From positions 62,001 to 126,000 of the forward strand of contig JAKOUW010000120.1 in assembly GCA_029782365.1 (NCBI GenBank): a stretch of 64,000 nucleotides of DNA, in the 5' to 3' direction. Origin of the DNA: Chloroflexota bacterium. Its GTDB lineage: Bacteria; Chloroflexota; Anaerolineae; Anaerolineales; UBA4823. This document shows positions 53,827-62,943 of this stretch, piece after piece (within the stretch, counting starts at the first letter, position 1; each line of letters begins with the position of its first letter). The translations under genes were made by a program, and so were the position numbers. The notes beneath the pieces were generated by a model. That model had not been told where the DNA came from and searched no databases. It saw only the letters and a program-made list of their open reading frames with translations.

Positions 53827-55059
53827 ATGCGTAAATCAATTTGGATGTTTGTCTCTTGTATGGTGGTATTCGCCATGCTGCTCTCTGCTTGTGGAACAGC
53901 CGCCACCACAGAAGCGCCCAAGCCTACAGAAGCCCCCAAGCCAACCACTGCGCCAGTGACGTTTGGTTTGTTGATGGTTGGTCCTTACAATGATCATGGT
54001 TGGAGCCAGGCTCACTATGAAGCTGGCAAGTATGTCGAGCAGAAGTTGGGTGCGAAGATGGTTTACCTGGATAAGGTTAACCCTGCCGATCGCGCAGGCA
54101 CCACGCCTGCTCAACTGGCTGAAGAACTCGTCGGCCAGGGCGCCAAGCTGATTATCTTCAATTCCGACGATATGAAAGACTCTGCCACAGAATTCTCGAA
54201 GGCTCACCCGGACATTAAGGTGATTATGGCTTCGGGCGACCAGGTTTGGAAAGATGGCAAAGCCTATGTCGATCTGCCCAACATGGTCAACATCATGGGG
54301 CGCATGGAATATGGCAAGATGATGGCTGGCTGCGCCGCCGCCCTCACCACCCAAACTGGGAAAATCGGTTACCTCGGACCTCTAATCAATGATGAGACCC
54401 GCCGTTTAGCATCCTCCGTTTTCCTGGGCGCCCAGTACTGCTGGACGAAATACCTGGGCAAAAATGCCGCTGACCTGAGCTTCAAAGTCACCTGGATAGG
54501 TTTCTGGTTCAACATCCCCGGTGTGACCTCTGACCCAACCCAGGTCGCCAACGACTTCATCAACAGCGGCTATGATGTCATCGTCTCTGGCATTGACACC
54601 ACCGAAGCCGTCACCGAAGCCAAGAAAGCCGCCGCGGCTGGTAAGAAGGTCTGGGCTATCCCTTACGATTATGTCGGCGCCTGCGAAGAAGGCAAAGAAG
54701 TCTGCCTGGGCGTGCCAACCTTCAATTGGGGTCCAGCTTATCTCGCCACCATTAAATCCTTCGCCGATGGCACATTCAAATCGAACTTTCAGTGGAATGG
54801 CCCCGATTGGAAGAATATAAACGATCCTGATACCTCAGCAGTAGGATTTGTCAAGGGCGCTGCGCTTTCCGCTGATGGCTCAACCAACCTGGACAAGTTC
54901 ATCAGTGAACTGGCTGGTGGTTTGAACCTGTGGAAAGGTCCGCTCAATCTTCAGGATGGAACCGTATATTTGAAAGATGGCGAGACCGCCACCGATCTGC
55001 AAATCTGGTACCTGCCCCAGCTTCTTCAGGGCATGGAAGGCCAGAGCGTACAGAAGTAA
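53827..55059 (+). CDS. BMP-family nucleoside-binding lipoprotein
   Basis: A 410-residue BMP/PnrA-type substrate-binding lipoprotein: signal with lipobox (AMLLSACGT), a short Pro/Lys/Thr-rich linker (APKPTEAPKPT), then a type I binding fold (FGLLMVGPYNDHGWSQAHYE, GRMEYGKMMAGCAA). BMP proteins usually bind purine nucleosides, fitting the island. AAGGAGG lies 8 bases before the ATG at 53827, and the longer frame has no signal peptide. A terminator-like hairpin follows it. Confidence 0.92.
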   Translation: MRKSIWMFVSCMVVFAMLLSACGTAATTEAPKPTEAPKPTTAPVTFGLLMVGPYNDHGWSQAHYEAGKYVEQKLGAKMVYLDKVNPADRAGTTPAQLAEELVGQGAKLIIFNSDDMKDSATEFSKAHPDIKVIMASGDQVWKDGKAYVDLPNMVNIMGRMEYGKMMAGCAAALTTQTGKIGYLGPLINDETRRLASSVFLGAQYCWTKYLGKNAADLSFKVTWIGFWFNIPGVTSDPTQVANDFINSGYDVIVSGIDTTEAVTEAKKAAAAGKKVWAIPYDYVGACEEGKEVCLGVPTFNWGPAYLATIKSFADGTFKSNFQWNGPDWKNINDPDTSAVGFVKGAALSADGSTNLDKFISELAGGLNLWKGPLNLQDGTVYLKDGETATDLQIWYLPQLLQGMEGQSVQK

Positions 55060-55072
55060 TTTCTAACGAACC

Positions 55073-55106
55073 AGAAGCCCTGAGGATTTGCTGCCTCAGG
55101 GCTTCT
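55073..55106 (+). terminator. Partial terminator after the nucleoside-binding gene
   Basis: A perfect 13-bp inverted repeat (55073-55085 with 55094-55106) followed by CTTTTAT, between the binding-protein and ATPase genes. It would reduce downstream expression relative to the binding protein. Confidence 0.82.
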
Positions 55107-55134
55107 CTTTTATACAGGTAGAACACCAAAAAAC

Positions 55135-56640
55135 ATGAGAGTTGAACTGCGTAATATTCAAAAAACATTTGGGCGCGGGCCAACTGCGGTGCATGCCAAC
55201 CGGGGCATCAATTTGGATATCCAGCCTGGCACGATCCAGGGCATCCTGGGTGAAAACGGCGCCGGTAAAAGCACTTTAATGAAAATCCTGTCCGGTTTCA
55301 TTTCGGCGGACAGCGGCGAAATCCTGTTGGATGGCCAGCCGGTGACGATTAAGTCACCCTCCGATGCCATACGGCATGGCATCGGGATGCTCCACCAGGA
55401 TCCCCTGGATTTTCCACCCATGAAGATCATCGATAACTTTTTGCTGGGTCGTGAAGGCGGGCTTTTTCCAGACCGCGCCGCCGTGACAGCCGAATTTAAG
55501 AAGTTGCAAACCCAGTTTGATTTTTCGATTGATCCCGATTCGTATGTTGACGCGCTGACCGTAGGTGAACGTCAGCAGCTTGAGATTTTACGCTTGCTTT
55601 GGCTGGGTGTATCCGTCTTGATCCTGGATGAGCCAACCACAGGCATCTCGGCTGCCCAGAAAGAAAAGCTGTTTGCCACTTTGAAAATTTTGGCGGGGCA
55701 GGGCAAAGCGATCATCTTTGTCTCCCATAAGCTTGAAGATGTCGAAAATCTGTGCAGCCGGGCGGCAGTGCTTCGCCAGGGAGCCCTGGTAGGCGAGATG
55801 GACCCGCCCTTCGACACTGATCAATTGGTGGAGATGATGTTCGGGAAAATAATCACCTTCGGCGGGCGGGTATCCTACCCTCCGGGGGATGTGGTGCTGT
55901 CACTTGATTCGATCGCCCTTGAAGATTATCGCTTGCAGATCAAAGATGTCTCTCTGGATGTGCGCTGTGGCGAGGTGATCGGCCTGGCTGGCATGGAAGG
56001 CTCTGGGCAGACTTCATTTCTGGAAGCCTGTGCTGGCTTGATTCGTCCAGTCGCCGGGCGCATCCGTATCAACGGCCAGGATCTGACAGCCCGGTCGCAT
56101 CATGTGTTCAAACGCAGTGGAGTGGCGTTCTTGCCTGCCGCCCGCCTGGAACAAGCCTTGGTGCCCGGCCTGACTTTAACTGAGCACTTTGTCCTGGCGG
56201 AAGAGGTGCGCGGCACCTTTATTAATCGAGATCAAGCTGTCCGGCTGGCGCAGGATCGCATCAAGACTTTCAATATCAAAGGCAATCCCCAAAGCACCGT
56301 GGAGTCGCTTTCCGGCGGAAACCAGCAGCGCGCCCTGCTGGCTTTGCTGCGCACACCGCTCAATTTAATCCTGCTGGAGCATCCTACGCGTGGTTTGGAT
56401 ATCGAGTCGACTATGTATATCTGGTCCAAACTGAAAAGCCGCTGCGAACAATCGTCCTCGATTGTGTTTATCTCGGCTGACCTGGATGAAATTTTGCAGT
56501 ATTCGGATCGCATCCTGGTGTTCTTTGCTGGCAAAGTCTCGCGGCCCATCAATGCGGCAACGACGACGGTAGAACAGTTGGGGCAGTTGATCGGCGGCAA
56601 AGGTTGGGAAGAAGTTCAACCCACCTCGGATGCTCGGTGA
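55135..56640 (+). CDS. Nucleoside ABC transporter, dual ATP-binding protein
   Basis: A 501-residue protein with two ABC ATPase halves, as in YufO/RbsA-type importers. First half: GENGAGKSTLMKIL, LTVGERQQLEIL, LILDEPTTGIS. Second half: GMEGSGQTSFLEA (Walker A lacks the usual Lys), LSGGNQQRALLALLRT, ILLEHPTRGLDIE (Glu position replaced by His-Pro). The degenerate second site is common in this class. It drives uptake with the two permeases. Confidence 0.93.
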   Translation: MRVELRNIQKTFGRGPTAVHANRGINLDIQPGTIQGILGENGAGKSTLMKILSGFISADSGEILLDGQPVTIKSPSDAIRHGIGMLHQDPLDFPPMKIIDNFLLGREGGLFPDRAAVTAEFKKLQTQFDFSIDPDSYVDALTVGERQQLEILRLLWLGVSVLILDEPTTGISAAQKEKLFATLKILAGQGKAIIFVSHKLEDVENLCSRAAVLRQGALVGEMDPPFDTDQLVEMMFGKIITFGGRVSYPPGDVVLSLDSIALEDYRLQIKDVSLDVRCGEVIGLAGMEGSGQTSFLEACAGLIRPVAGRIRINGQDLTARSHHVFKRSGVAFLPAARLEQALVPGLTLTEHFVLAEEVRGTFINRDQAVRLAQDRIKTFNIKGNPQSTVESLSGGNQQRALLALLRTPLNLILLEHPTRGLDIESTMYIWSKLKSRCEQSSSIVFISADLDEILQYSDRILVFFAGKVSRPINAATTTVEQLGQLIGGKGWEEVQPTSDAR

Positions 56641-56649
56641 GGGCAGTAT

Positions 56650-57684
56650 ATGACAAAACAACAATGGCAAAATCTGGTCTGGCAGTTGGGCGGCATAATC
56701 GCAGCCCTGCTCTTCACGACAATCATCTTGATTGCCTCAGGCGCTCCTCCATTTAAGGCATATACGGAAATTATCAACGGTGCGTTGGGTTCAGCCCAAA
56801 GCATTGCCAATGTCCTAAAATCCTGGATTCCCTTGATGCTGGTGACCGCTGGCTTATTGGTCACCTTTGCGGCTGGGCTGTGGAATATCGGCGTGGAAGG
56901 TCAAATTATTGTAGGCGCTATCTTCAGCACCGGCGCTTTGCGGATGCTGCAAGATACCAGCCTGCCGCCGGTCTTGATTATGACGCTGGGCGTTCTGGCT
57001 GGTATGTTGGGCGGGGCGCTGTGGGCATCCATGGCCGGCGCTTTGAAGACCTTTGGCGGCGTGAATGAAATATTCGGCGGGTTGGGATTGAATTTTGTGG
57101 CTACTGCCCTGGCGATTTGGCTCATCTTTGGTCCCTGGAAACGACCTGGCGTCGGGTCTATGTCCGGTACAGAGCCATTTGACAGCAAATTGTGGCTGCC
57201 GCAGGTGCCGGGTTTTTCTCTCAGCCCGGTCGGCCTGGTGTTAGCGGTGGCGGCGGCCATCATCATTTATTTTTTACTGCAAGGCACGTATTTTGGCCTG
57301 CGCTTGAAAGCGGTTGGCAAAAATATCCATGCCGCATTTTTATTGGGCATTCCCACCTGGCAGTACAGTTTACTGGCGTTTGCACTGTGCGGTTTATTTG
57401 CGGGTACGGCGGGCGCTATCCAGGTGATGTCTGTGTATCACAACCTCATCCCCGCCATTTCCAGCGGTTATGGCTACCTGGGGCTGATGGTGGCTATGCT
57501 TGTGAACTACCAGGCACTTCTGGCGGTGCCGGTGGCATTGTTTTTTGCCGCGCTGAATATTGGCAGTATCCGCCTGCCGATTTCTCTGCAGTTGGATTCC
57601 TCCCTGGCGGGTGTGCTGCAAGGGACTCTGGTCTTATTCGTGATGCTCGTGGCGGGAGCTCGCCAGAAATGGGGTAAGAAATGA
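56650..57684 (+). CDS. Nucleoside ABC transporter permease 1 (YufP-like)
   Basis: A 344-residue permease with about eight to nine membrane segments and BPD_transp_2 motifs: LMLVTAGLLVTFAAGLWNIG, GALKTFGGVNEIFGGLGLNF, RLKAVGKNIHAAFLLGIPTW for ATPase contact. It forms the channel with the next permease. It starts 9 bases after the ATPase gene and overlaps the next by 4. Confidence 0.92.
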   Translation: MTKQQWQNLVWQLGGIIAALLFTTIILIASGAPPFKAYTEIINGALGSAQSIANVLKSWIPLMLVTAGLLVTFAAGLWNIGVEGQIIVGAIFSTGALRMLQDTSLPPVLIMTLGVLAGMLGGALWASMAGALKTFGGVNEIFGGLGLNFVATALAIWLIFGPWKRPGVGSMSGTEPFDSKLWLPQVPGFSLSPVGLVLAVAAAIIIYFLLQGTYFGLRLKAVGKNIHAAFLLGIPTWQYSLLAFALCGLFAGTAGAIQVMSVYHNLIPAISSGYGYLGLMVAMLVNYQALLAVPVALFFAALNIGSIRLPISLQLDSSLAGVLQGTLVLFVMLVAGARQKWGKK

Positions 57685-58682
57685 ACCCAGATAATTTGGT
57701 TCTGATCGGTCTGGCAGGTGTTCTTTCGGCTGCCGCGCCGGTGATTTTTGCCGTGATGGGTGAGACAATTTCCGAACAGGCCGGTGTTATCAACCTCTCG
57801 ATGAACGGCACCATCCTGTTGTGCGCGATGGGTGGGTTTGCAGTGGCAGTCAAAACGGACAATCTTCTGCTCGGCTTTTTAGCCGGCATGGTGATTGGTG
57901 CACTGGTCGCTGCCGTGGTTGCATTTGCCTCCATCACGTTAAAACAATCGCAAGTGGCAGTCGGCTTTATCCTGGCACTGCTGTGCCGCGATCTATCGTA
58001 TTTCCTGGGCAATCCATTTATGGGGCTGCCTGGACCTCGCCTGCCGGCACTTTCGATCCCGCTGCTGGAGGGTGTGCCCATCCTGGGAAAACTGCTGTTC
58101 AGCCAGGATCTGATCACCTACCTGAGCTTTATATTGATCATATTGGCATGGGTGTATATTTACAAAACTCGACCTGGCCTGATCCTGCAGGGGATCGGTG
58201 AACGACCGGCGGCTGCCTTTGTGCGCGGCGCCAATGTGAACCGCTTGCGCTATTTTTACACCATTCTGGGTGGTGCGATAATCGGTCTGGCTGGCCCGGC
58301 ATATTCACTCAGCGTCAAAGCCGGTTGGAAAGGCACAATCACCGGCCTGGATGGCATCGGTTGGATTGCTCTGTCGATCACAATTTTTGGCGGGTGGAAC
58401 CCTTTTCGAGCCGCCTTAGGCTGCTACCTGTTTTCCTTCTTGCAGTGGTTGGGCTTGTTTCTTCAACCTTCGATGCCCGGCATTCCATCCCAGGTTTTGC
58501 AGGTGGCGCCTTTCCCATTGATGATTTTAACTCTCTTATTTGTGAATATCGGCAATGCCGAGTGGGTCGGACGTGCTCTTGCTGGCATGCCAGAAGGCCC
58601 CCGGCGCTTCTTCACCCGATTGCTGCGCGCCTTGCGAGCTACGCCGCCCGCTTCTCTGGGCGTGGCCTTTGAGCAGGATTAA
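57681..58682 (+). CDS. Nucleoside ABC transporter permease 2 (YufQ-like)
   Basis: A 333-residue permease with about eight membrane segments. Hallmarks are VMGETISEQAGVINLSMNGT near the N terminus, QSQVAVGFILALLCRDLSYF, RPAAAFVRGANVNRLRYFYT coupling region and GLAGPAYSL. Its ATG overlaps the previous stop by 4 bases. Partner of permease 1 in a BMP-type importer. Confidence 0.92.
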   Translation: MNPDNLVLIGLAGVLSAAAPVIFAVMGETISEQAGVINLSMNGTILLCAMGGFAVAVKTDNLLLGFLAGMVIGALVAAVVAFASITLKQSQVAVGFILALLCRDLSYFLGNPFMGLPGPRLPALSIPLLEGVPILGKLLFSQDLITYLSFILIILAWVYIYKTRPGLILQGIGERPAAAFVRGANVNRLRYFYTILGGAIIGLAGPAYSLSVKAGWKGTITGLDGIGWIALSITIFGGWNPFRAALGCYLFSFLQWLGLFLQPSMPGIPSQVLQVAPFPLMILTLLFVNIGNAEWVGRALAGMPEGPRRFFTRLLRALRATPPASLGVAFEQD

Positions 58683-58683
58683 G

Positions 58684-59952
58684 ATGCCAGAAAAATTTGT
58701 TGGTTACCAATGCTCTATATGCGGTCGCACGTTTGCTCCAGGACAGGTGACCTACACCTGCCCGCACGACGGCGGCAACCTGGATGTTTTGTTGGATTAT
58801 CCAGCCATTCAACACAGCCTGGCACCTGAACAAATCTTCGCTTCCCAAGAGATGTCGCTGTGGCGTTACCTGCCTCTGCTGCCTGTGGAAGATCCAGAGT
58901 ACCCGCAGATACCGATTCGCAGTGCGGGCAGCACACCTGTGTACACTCTGCCCCGCCTGGCACAGGAAATCGGACTGCGCGAATTGTGGTTAAAAGACGA
59001 AAGCCGCAACCCAACCGCTTCATTCAAAGATCGCGCCAGTGCTGTGGTTGTGACGCGCGCCCGGCAGATCGCAGCCAGCGTGGTCGTCACCGCCTCAACA
59101 GGCAATGCCGGCGCAGCCCTGGCAGGTATGGCGGCGGCGGTCGGCCAACCCGCGGTGATTTTCGCGCCGCGCTCAGCTCCGCCCGCTAAAGTCGCCCAAC
59201 TGCTCATCTACGGGGCAAAGGTGATCCTGGTGGATGGCTCCTACGATGACGCATTTGATCTGACCATTCAAGCCTCCCAGGAATTCGGCTGGTACTGCCG
59301 GAACACGGGTTACAACCCCTTCACGCTGGAGGGCAAGAAGACTGCCGGCTTCGAGATTTGGGAGTGGTGGACCCTGGGTCCGGGCTCTTTGTTTCAACGC
59401 TCGCTCAACCATAAGCCTCTGAGTATATTTGTTTCAGTTGGCGACGGCAATATCATCTCTGGCATTCACAAAGGTTTTCGTGACCTGGAACGCCTGGGTT
59501 GGCTAGAGCAAATGCCGCGTCTGTTCGGTGTGCAGGCAGAAGGCAGCGCGGCTGTGGCGAATGCGTTTTTTAACGGCGGCGAGACGATTAAACCAGTGAC
59601 AGCTAATACAGTCGCCGACTCCATCAGCGTGGATCTGCCCCGCGATGGTGTGCGTGCGGTGCGCGCCGCCCGGCAGACAGGCGGCAGCTATATAATAGTA
59701 TCTGACCAGGAAATTATTCAGGCAATCGCCGCTATCGGAAAGTATGGCATTTTTATCGAACCGGCCGGGGCGGCTGCTTACGCTGGCTTGCTGAATGCCT
59801 TCCGATCCGGTCAGATCAACGCAGATGATCCGGTGTTGGTGATTAACACAGGCTCAGGTTTAAAGGATGTGCGCGCCGCCATGAGCGCGGTGAAAGAGGC
59901 CGTTGTCATCTCCCCTACTTTGGCTGAAGTCAGGAAAGTTTTGAACCTCTGA
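58684..59952 (+). CDS. Threonine-synthase-like PLP enzyme with N-terminal zinc ribbon
   Basis: A 422-residue fold-type II PLP protein: N-terminal Cys-rich ribbon (CSICGRTFAPGQVTYTCPHD), PLP lysine in NPTASFKDRAS, phosphate cup STGNAGAALAG, FVSVGDGNIISGIHKG and a late Gly-Ser-Gly (NTGSGLKDVRA). It matches threonine synthases, but the context is not threonine synthesis: it starts 1 base after the permease stop, in the purine island. E. coli's cluster has the PLP enzyme YgeX (2,3-diaminopropionate ammonia-lyase) at the equivalent step; this protein may play a similar role. That is inference. Confidence 0.8.
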   Translation: MPEKFVGYQCSICGRTFAPGQVTYTCPHDGGNLDVLLDYPAIQHSLAPEQIFASQEMSLWRYLPLLPVEDPEYPQIPIRSAGSTPVYTLPRLAQEIGLRELWLKDESRNPTASFKDRASAVVVTRARQIAASVVVTASTGNAGAALAGMAAAVGQPAVIFAPRSAPPAKVAQLLIYGAKVILVDGSYDDAFDLTIQASQEFGWYCRNTGYNPFTLEGKKTAGFEIWEWWTLGPGSLFQRSLNHKPLSIFVSVGDGNIISGIHKGFRDLERLGWLEQMPRLFGVQAEGSAAVANAFFNGGETIKPVTANTVADSISVDLPRDGVRAVRAARQTGGSYIIVSDQEIIQAIAAIGKYGIFIEPAGAAAYAGLLNAFRSGQINADDPVLVINTGSGLKDVRAAMSAVKEAVVISPTLAEVRKVLNL

Positions 59953-60142
59953 GTGCATAATGAGGTGCCCGTCGCTGTCAGCGCCAATTCGGTGATCTTA
60001 ACATTCTCGCCTGAGCGGGGGGGTATTCTTTTGCTCCACTGGATTGGCAGTGAGAAATATTTCCCACACCCGCGGTGGATAATTTTTGTACAATAGATAT
60101 ACGAATTATTAACCTCCTACAACCCTCATCACAGGTGACCAA

Positions 60143-62794
60143 TTGAATACCAGAACCCGCACCTTTTGGTTTGTTCTCATCTTTGTTTTCCTTGTTGGGT
60201 CATTTCTTTTCGCCCCTAGTCAAGGCAATTTCGCCTTCGCCGGGGGTGGTTCGCGCGCCGATCTATCTACACCAATCACGTCCCATCCCCGCTTATGGTT
60301 CAACCAGACCGACCTGCCACGTTTGCGATCCTGGGCGACTGCTTCCAACCCGATGTATCAGTCCGGCCTAAAAGTGGCATTGGACAGCGCGCTCGTTACC
60401 TACAATACAAAGTTCTTCCCTGGCGGGCAGCCCAATCCAATCTGGCCTGATTCGGGCAGCTCGAATTGGGAGCAGTATGATACTGAAGCCTATGCGGAAT
60501 TTTTCGCCTTTTTATCGTTGGTGGATTCAGATCCGCAGGCTCGCATTCAGCACGCGGTGCGTTCTCGTAATTTATTGATGCACGTGATGAACGAAGCAGT
60601 AAAAGGCGCAGCCTCTGGTCAACCTTTTCGCGATCCGACGTTTATCCTTTACAATCGCGCCAACTACTGGGGAGAGGCGTTTGGCTTGACAGTCGATTGG
60701 TTGTATCCGGCTGTCGATGCCAATAACCAGGCTATTCTTACCCAGGCCGACAAAGCGACTATCCGCACAGTTTTCTTGCGCTGGGCAAACCAGTTGATCA
60801 ATGCATCCACTGCTGGTGATGAGCATCCCCATCCGGTCGGCGTGACTAACAGCCCATTGTTGCTGGCAGACACCAAACAACTGCGTTGGGCGGCGAATAA
60901 TTATTATGCCGGTCACATGCGAATTTTAGCCCTGATGGGGCTCAGCATGGATGCCGCAGATGACCCGCCGCTCAATCCTGCCCTTCCAGAATCGACCCTT
61001 GGAAATACTATCCGCAGTTATATCACCAATGTGACCGGGGCCTGGTTATACCAGCAGTATGCGATCTATGAATACGCGGATACTGTGATCAAGAATTACG
61101 GCTTGCCAGCTAACACCCCTGGCCTGGGTGTGGCAAACGGTGGTTTGTCTGTCGAAGGATTTTTATACGGCCATTCTCTGGGATACATCGCCGAAACTCT
61201 CCTGGCATTGTACACCGCAGGCTACACCGGCCCTGCTGTGTATGGACCGCAAATCAACTTTATCCGATCCTCATACTGGGACAGGGTGGTGGACGGCTAT
61301 TTGCACTCCATCACCCCAACCAGCAGCCTGCCTGGCAACGGCTATGCTTATATGGGCCCGATATATCAGATGGCCAGTTACGGCGATATACTGCGTTTTT
61401 GGATCACCGACAGCCACTTTGCTGTCATGGCCGCGCTGGGTTTGTTTGACCAACACCAGAATAATCAGGTTCGCTTGCAAAAAGAACTGTGGTTTACGAT
61501 CAATGCCATACAGGGCGGCGCAGCCCACCTCTACGAGCGCGCTGGCCAGATTTGGGGCAACGCCGAAGCCTCGCAAGCGATTTTGCATTTTTTGTTTTTT
61601 GACCCTGCGCTCCAGGCAGCCGCCGATCCGCGCCCGGCGCTTCCGCTCACCTTTTTCGCTCAGTCGATCGACCGACTTCTGTCCCGCACCGATTGGACCC
61701 CGAATGCCGCCTGGTTTGATTTTAAATGCGGTTGGATCACCATCAACCATCAGCTTGGCGATTGCGGCCAATTTGAATTCTATCGAAAAGGGGAGTGGCT
61801 GACGAAAGAAGCCAGCAGTTACTCGAATGACGGCAAGACCTTTGCCACTGAGTTTCACAATACGCTGGCTCTTCAGAACAAATGCGCTTGCCCGGATGGA
61901 CAACCAGCAAACTTGCAGTTCTATGAGCAGGAAACCTGGCTGCGAGGTGGTCAACAGTCGAATGGGCAGAGCGCCGGCGACCCGGCGGCGATTGCCAGTT
62001 GGAACCAGGCTTTTGTTTATTCGACTGCCGATGCCACCAACCTGTATAACCGCCCCTCGGTGTGGACTCCTGAGAACAGCGCCTTGGATATCTTGCACGC
62101 CAGCCGGTCAATCGTCTGGCTGAAGCCTGATCTCATCGTCATTTATGATCGCGCCCACAGCCAGTCACACGGTCTATTTAAGCGATTCTTCCTGAATTTT
62201 CTCACCAACCCGTCTGTCAAAGGGCACACTGCCACTGTAACGATGCCCTCGGGACAGCAGTTGGTGATCCAGTCGCTTTTGCCGGTCAGCCAGACGATCA
62301 CCACCCGCCCGATTGAGAGTTTCCACGATCCGGCTGAGTTGGATCCAGTGCGTTTCCAGATGTATATTGAAGACCGATCCAATCCGCAGGACATGCGCTT
62401 TTTAACCGTGTTGCAAGGGCTTGACGCTGGCACAATCCCCTGGCAGGCGGATGTGATCCACAGCCAGAGTGGGGACTTATTCGACGGCGTACTTATCAAC
62501 CGGCTGGCAGTGCTGTTCCCCTCTGACCTGGGAAGCCAACCGCAGTATAGCTTACAAACCGGCGCACCTTTCTCCGATTTGGTGATCACACTGCCCAACA
62601 ATATCCTGGGTGAATTGATCACGGGGTTAAAACCATTCACAGGTTATACCATCCATTCACAGCCTGTCGGCTCTGATATTGAATTAACCATCACACCTGG
62701 CGGTTCGGTTTTTGCTGACAGCGGCGGTGTACTGGCGATCGGTGCATTATCCACTCCGCAAACGCTCCTATTCATCCCGCTGGTTCAGCGGTGA
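60143..62794 (+). CDS. Secreted heparinase II/III-like protein
   Basis: An 883-residue exported protein: hydrophobic signal peptide (FWFVLIFVFLVGSFLFAPS), a heparinase/alginate-lyase-type start (SHPRLWFNQTDLPRLRSWA), an alpha/alpha-barrel region to about residue 510, then beta-rich C-terminal domains (HNTLALQN, SRSIVWLKPDLIVIYDRAHS). Family members cleave uronic-acid polysaccharides, or act on related glycans. The catalytic residues cannot be assigned with certainty. Start is TTG with AGGTGA 5 bases upstream. A 190-base spacer precedes it with no clear promoter. Confidence 0.72.
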   Translation: MNTRTRTFWFVLIFVFLVGSFLFAPSQGNFAFAGGGSRADLSTPITSHPRLWFNQTDLPRLRSWATASNPMYQSGLKVALDSALVTYNTKFFPGGQPNPIWPDSGSSNWEQYDTEAYAEFFAFLSLVDSDPQARIQHAVRSRNLLMHVMNEAVKGAASGQPFRDPTFILYNRANYWGEAFGLTVDWLYPAVDANNQAILTQADKATIRTVFLRWANQLINASTAGDEHPHPVGVTNSPLLLADTKQLRWAANNYYAGHMRILALMGLSMDAADDPPLNPALPESTLGNTIRSYITNVTGAWLYQQYAIYEYADTVIKNYGLPANTPGLGVANGGLSVEGFLYGHSLGYIAETLLALYTAGYTGPAVYGPQINFIRSSYWDRVVDGYLHSITPTSSLPGNGYAYMGPIYQMASYGDILRFWITDSHFAVMAALGLFDQHQNNQVRLQKELWFTINAIQGGAAHLYERAGQIWGNAEASQAILHFLFFDPALQAAADPRPALPLTFFAQSIDRLLSRTDWTPNAAWFDFKCGWITINHQLGDCGQFEFYRKGEWLTKEASSYSNDGKTFATEFHNTLALQNKCACPDGQPANLQFYEQETWLRGGQQSNGQSAGDPAAIASWNQAFVYSTADATNLYNRPSVWTPENSALDILHASRSIVWLKPDLIVIYDRAHSQSHGLFKRFFLNFLTNPSVKGHTATVTMPSGQQLVIQSLLPVSQTITTRPIESFHDPAELDPVRFQMYIEDRSNPQDMRFLTVLQGLDAGTIPWQADVIHSQSGDLFDGVLINRLAVLFPSDLGSQPQYSLQTGAPFSDLVITLPNNILGELITGLKPFTGYTIHSQPVGSDIELTITPGGSVFADSGGVLAIGALSTPQTLLFIPLVQR

Positions 62795-62856
62795 TCGTTC
62801 CTCCCATCAAATCTGTATATTGCTTCCATTATTTGGGTATGTTCACACGATTTTTA

Positions 62857-62884
62857 TTGCGAACTTCATGAGACGGTTTATAAT
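62857..62884 (+). promoter_or_regulatory. Predicted promoter of the PAS/GAF sensor gene
   Basis: TTGCGA and TATAAT with a 16-base spacer lie 59 bases upstream of the start codon region. The -10 is a perfect match. Confidence 0.7.
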
Positions 62885-62943
62885 AGAAAAGATTCATTGC
62901 TGTAATGAAGGCAGACTGACCTTAGAAAAAGAATCGAGGTGTG

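Noticed and set aside
61271..62098. Minus-strand open frame (275 codons) inside the heparinase-like gene
   Set aside because: Antisense shadow of a convincing secreted-protein gene; composition is not protein-like.
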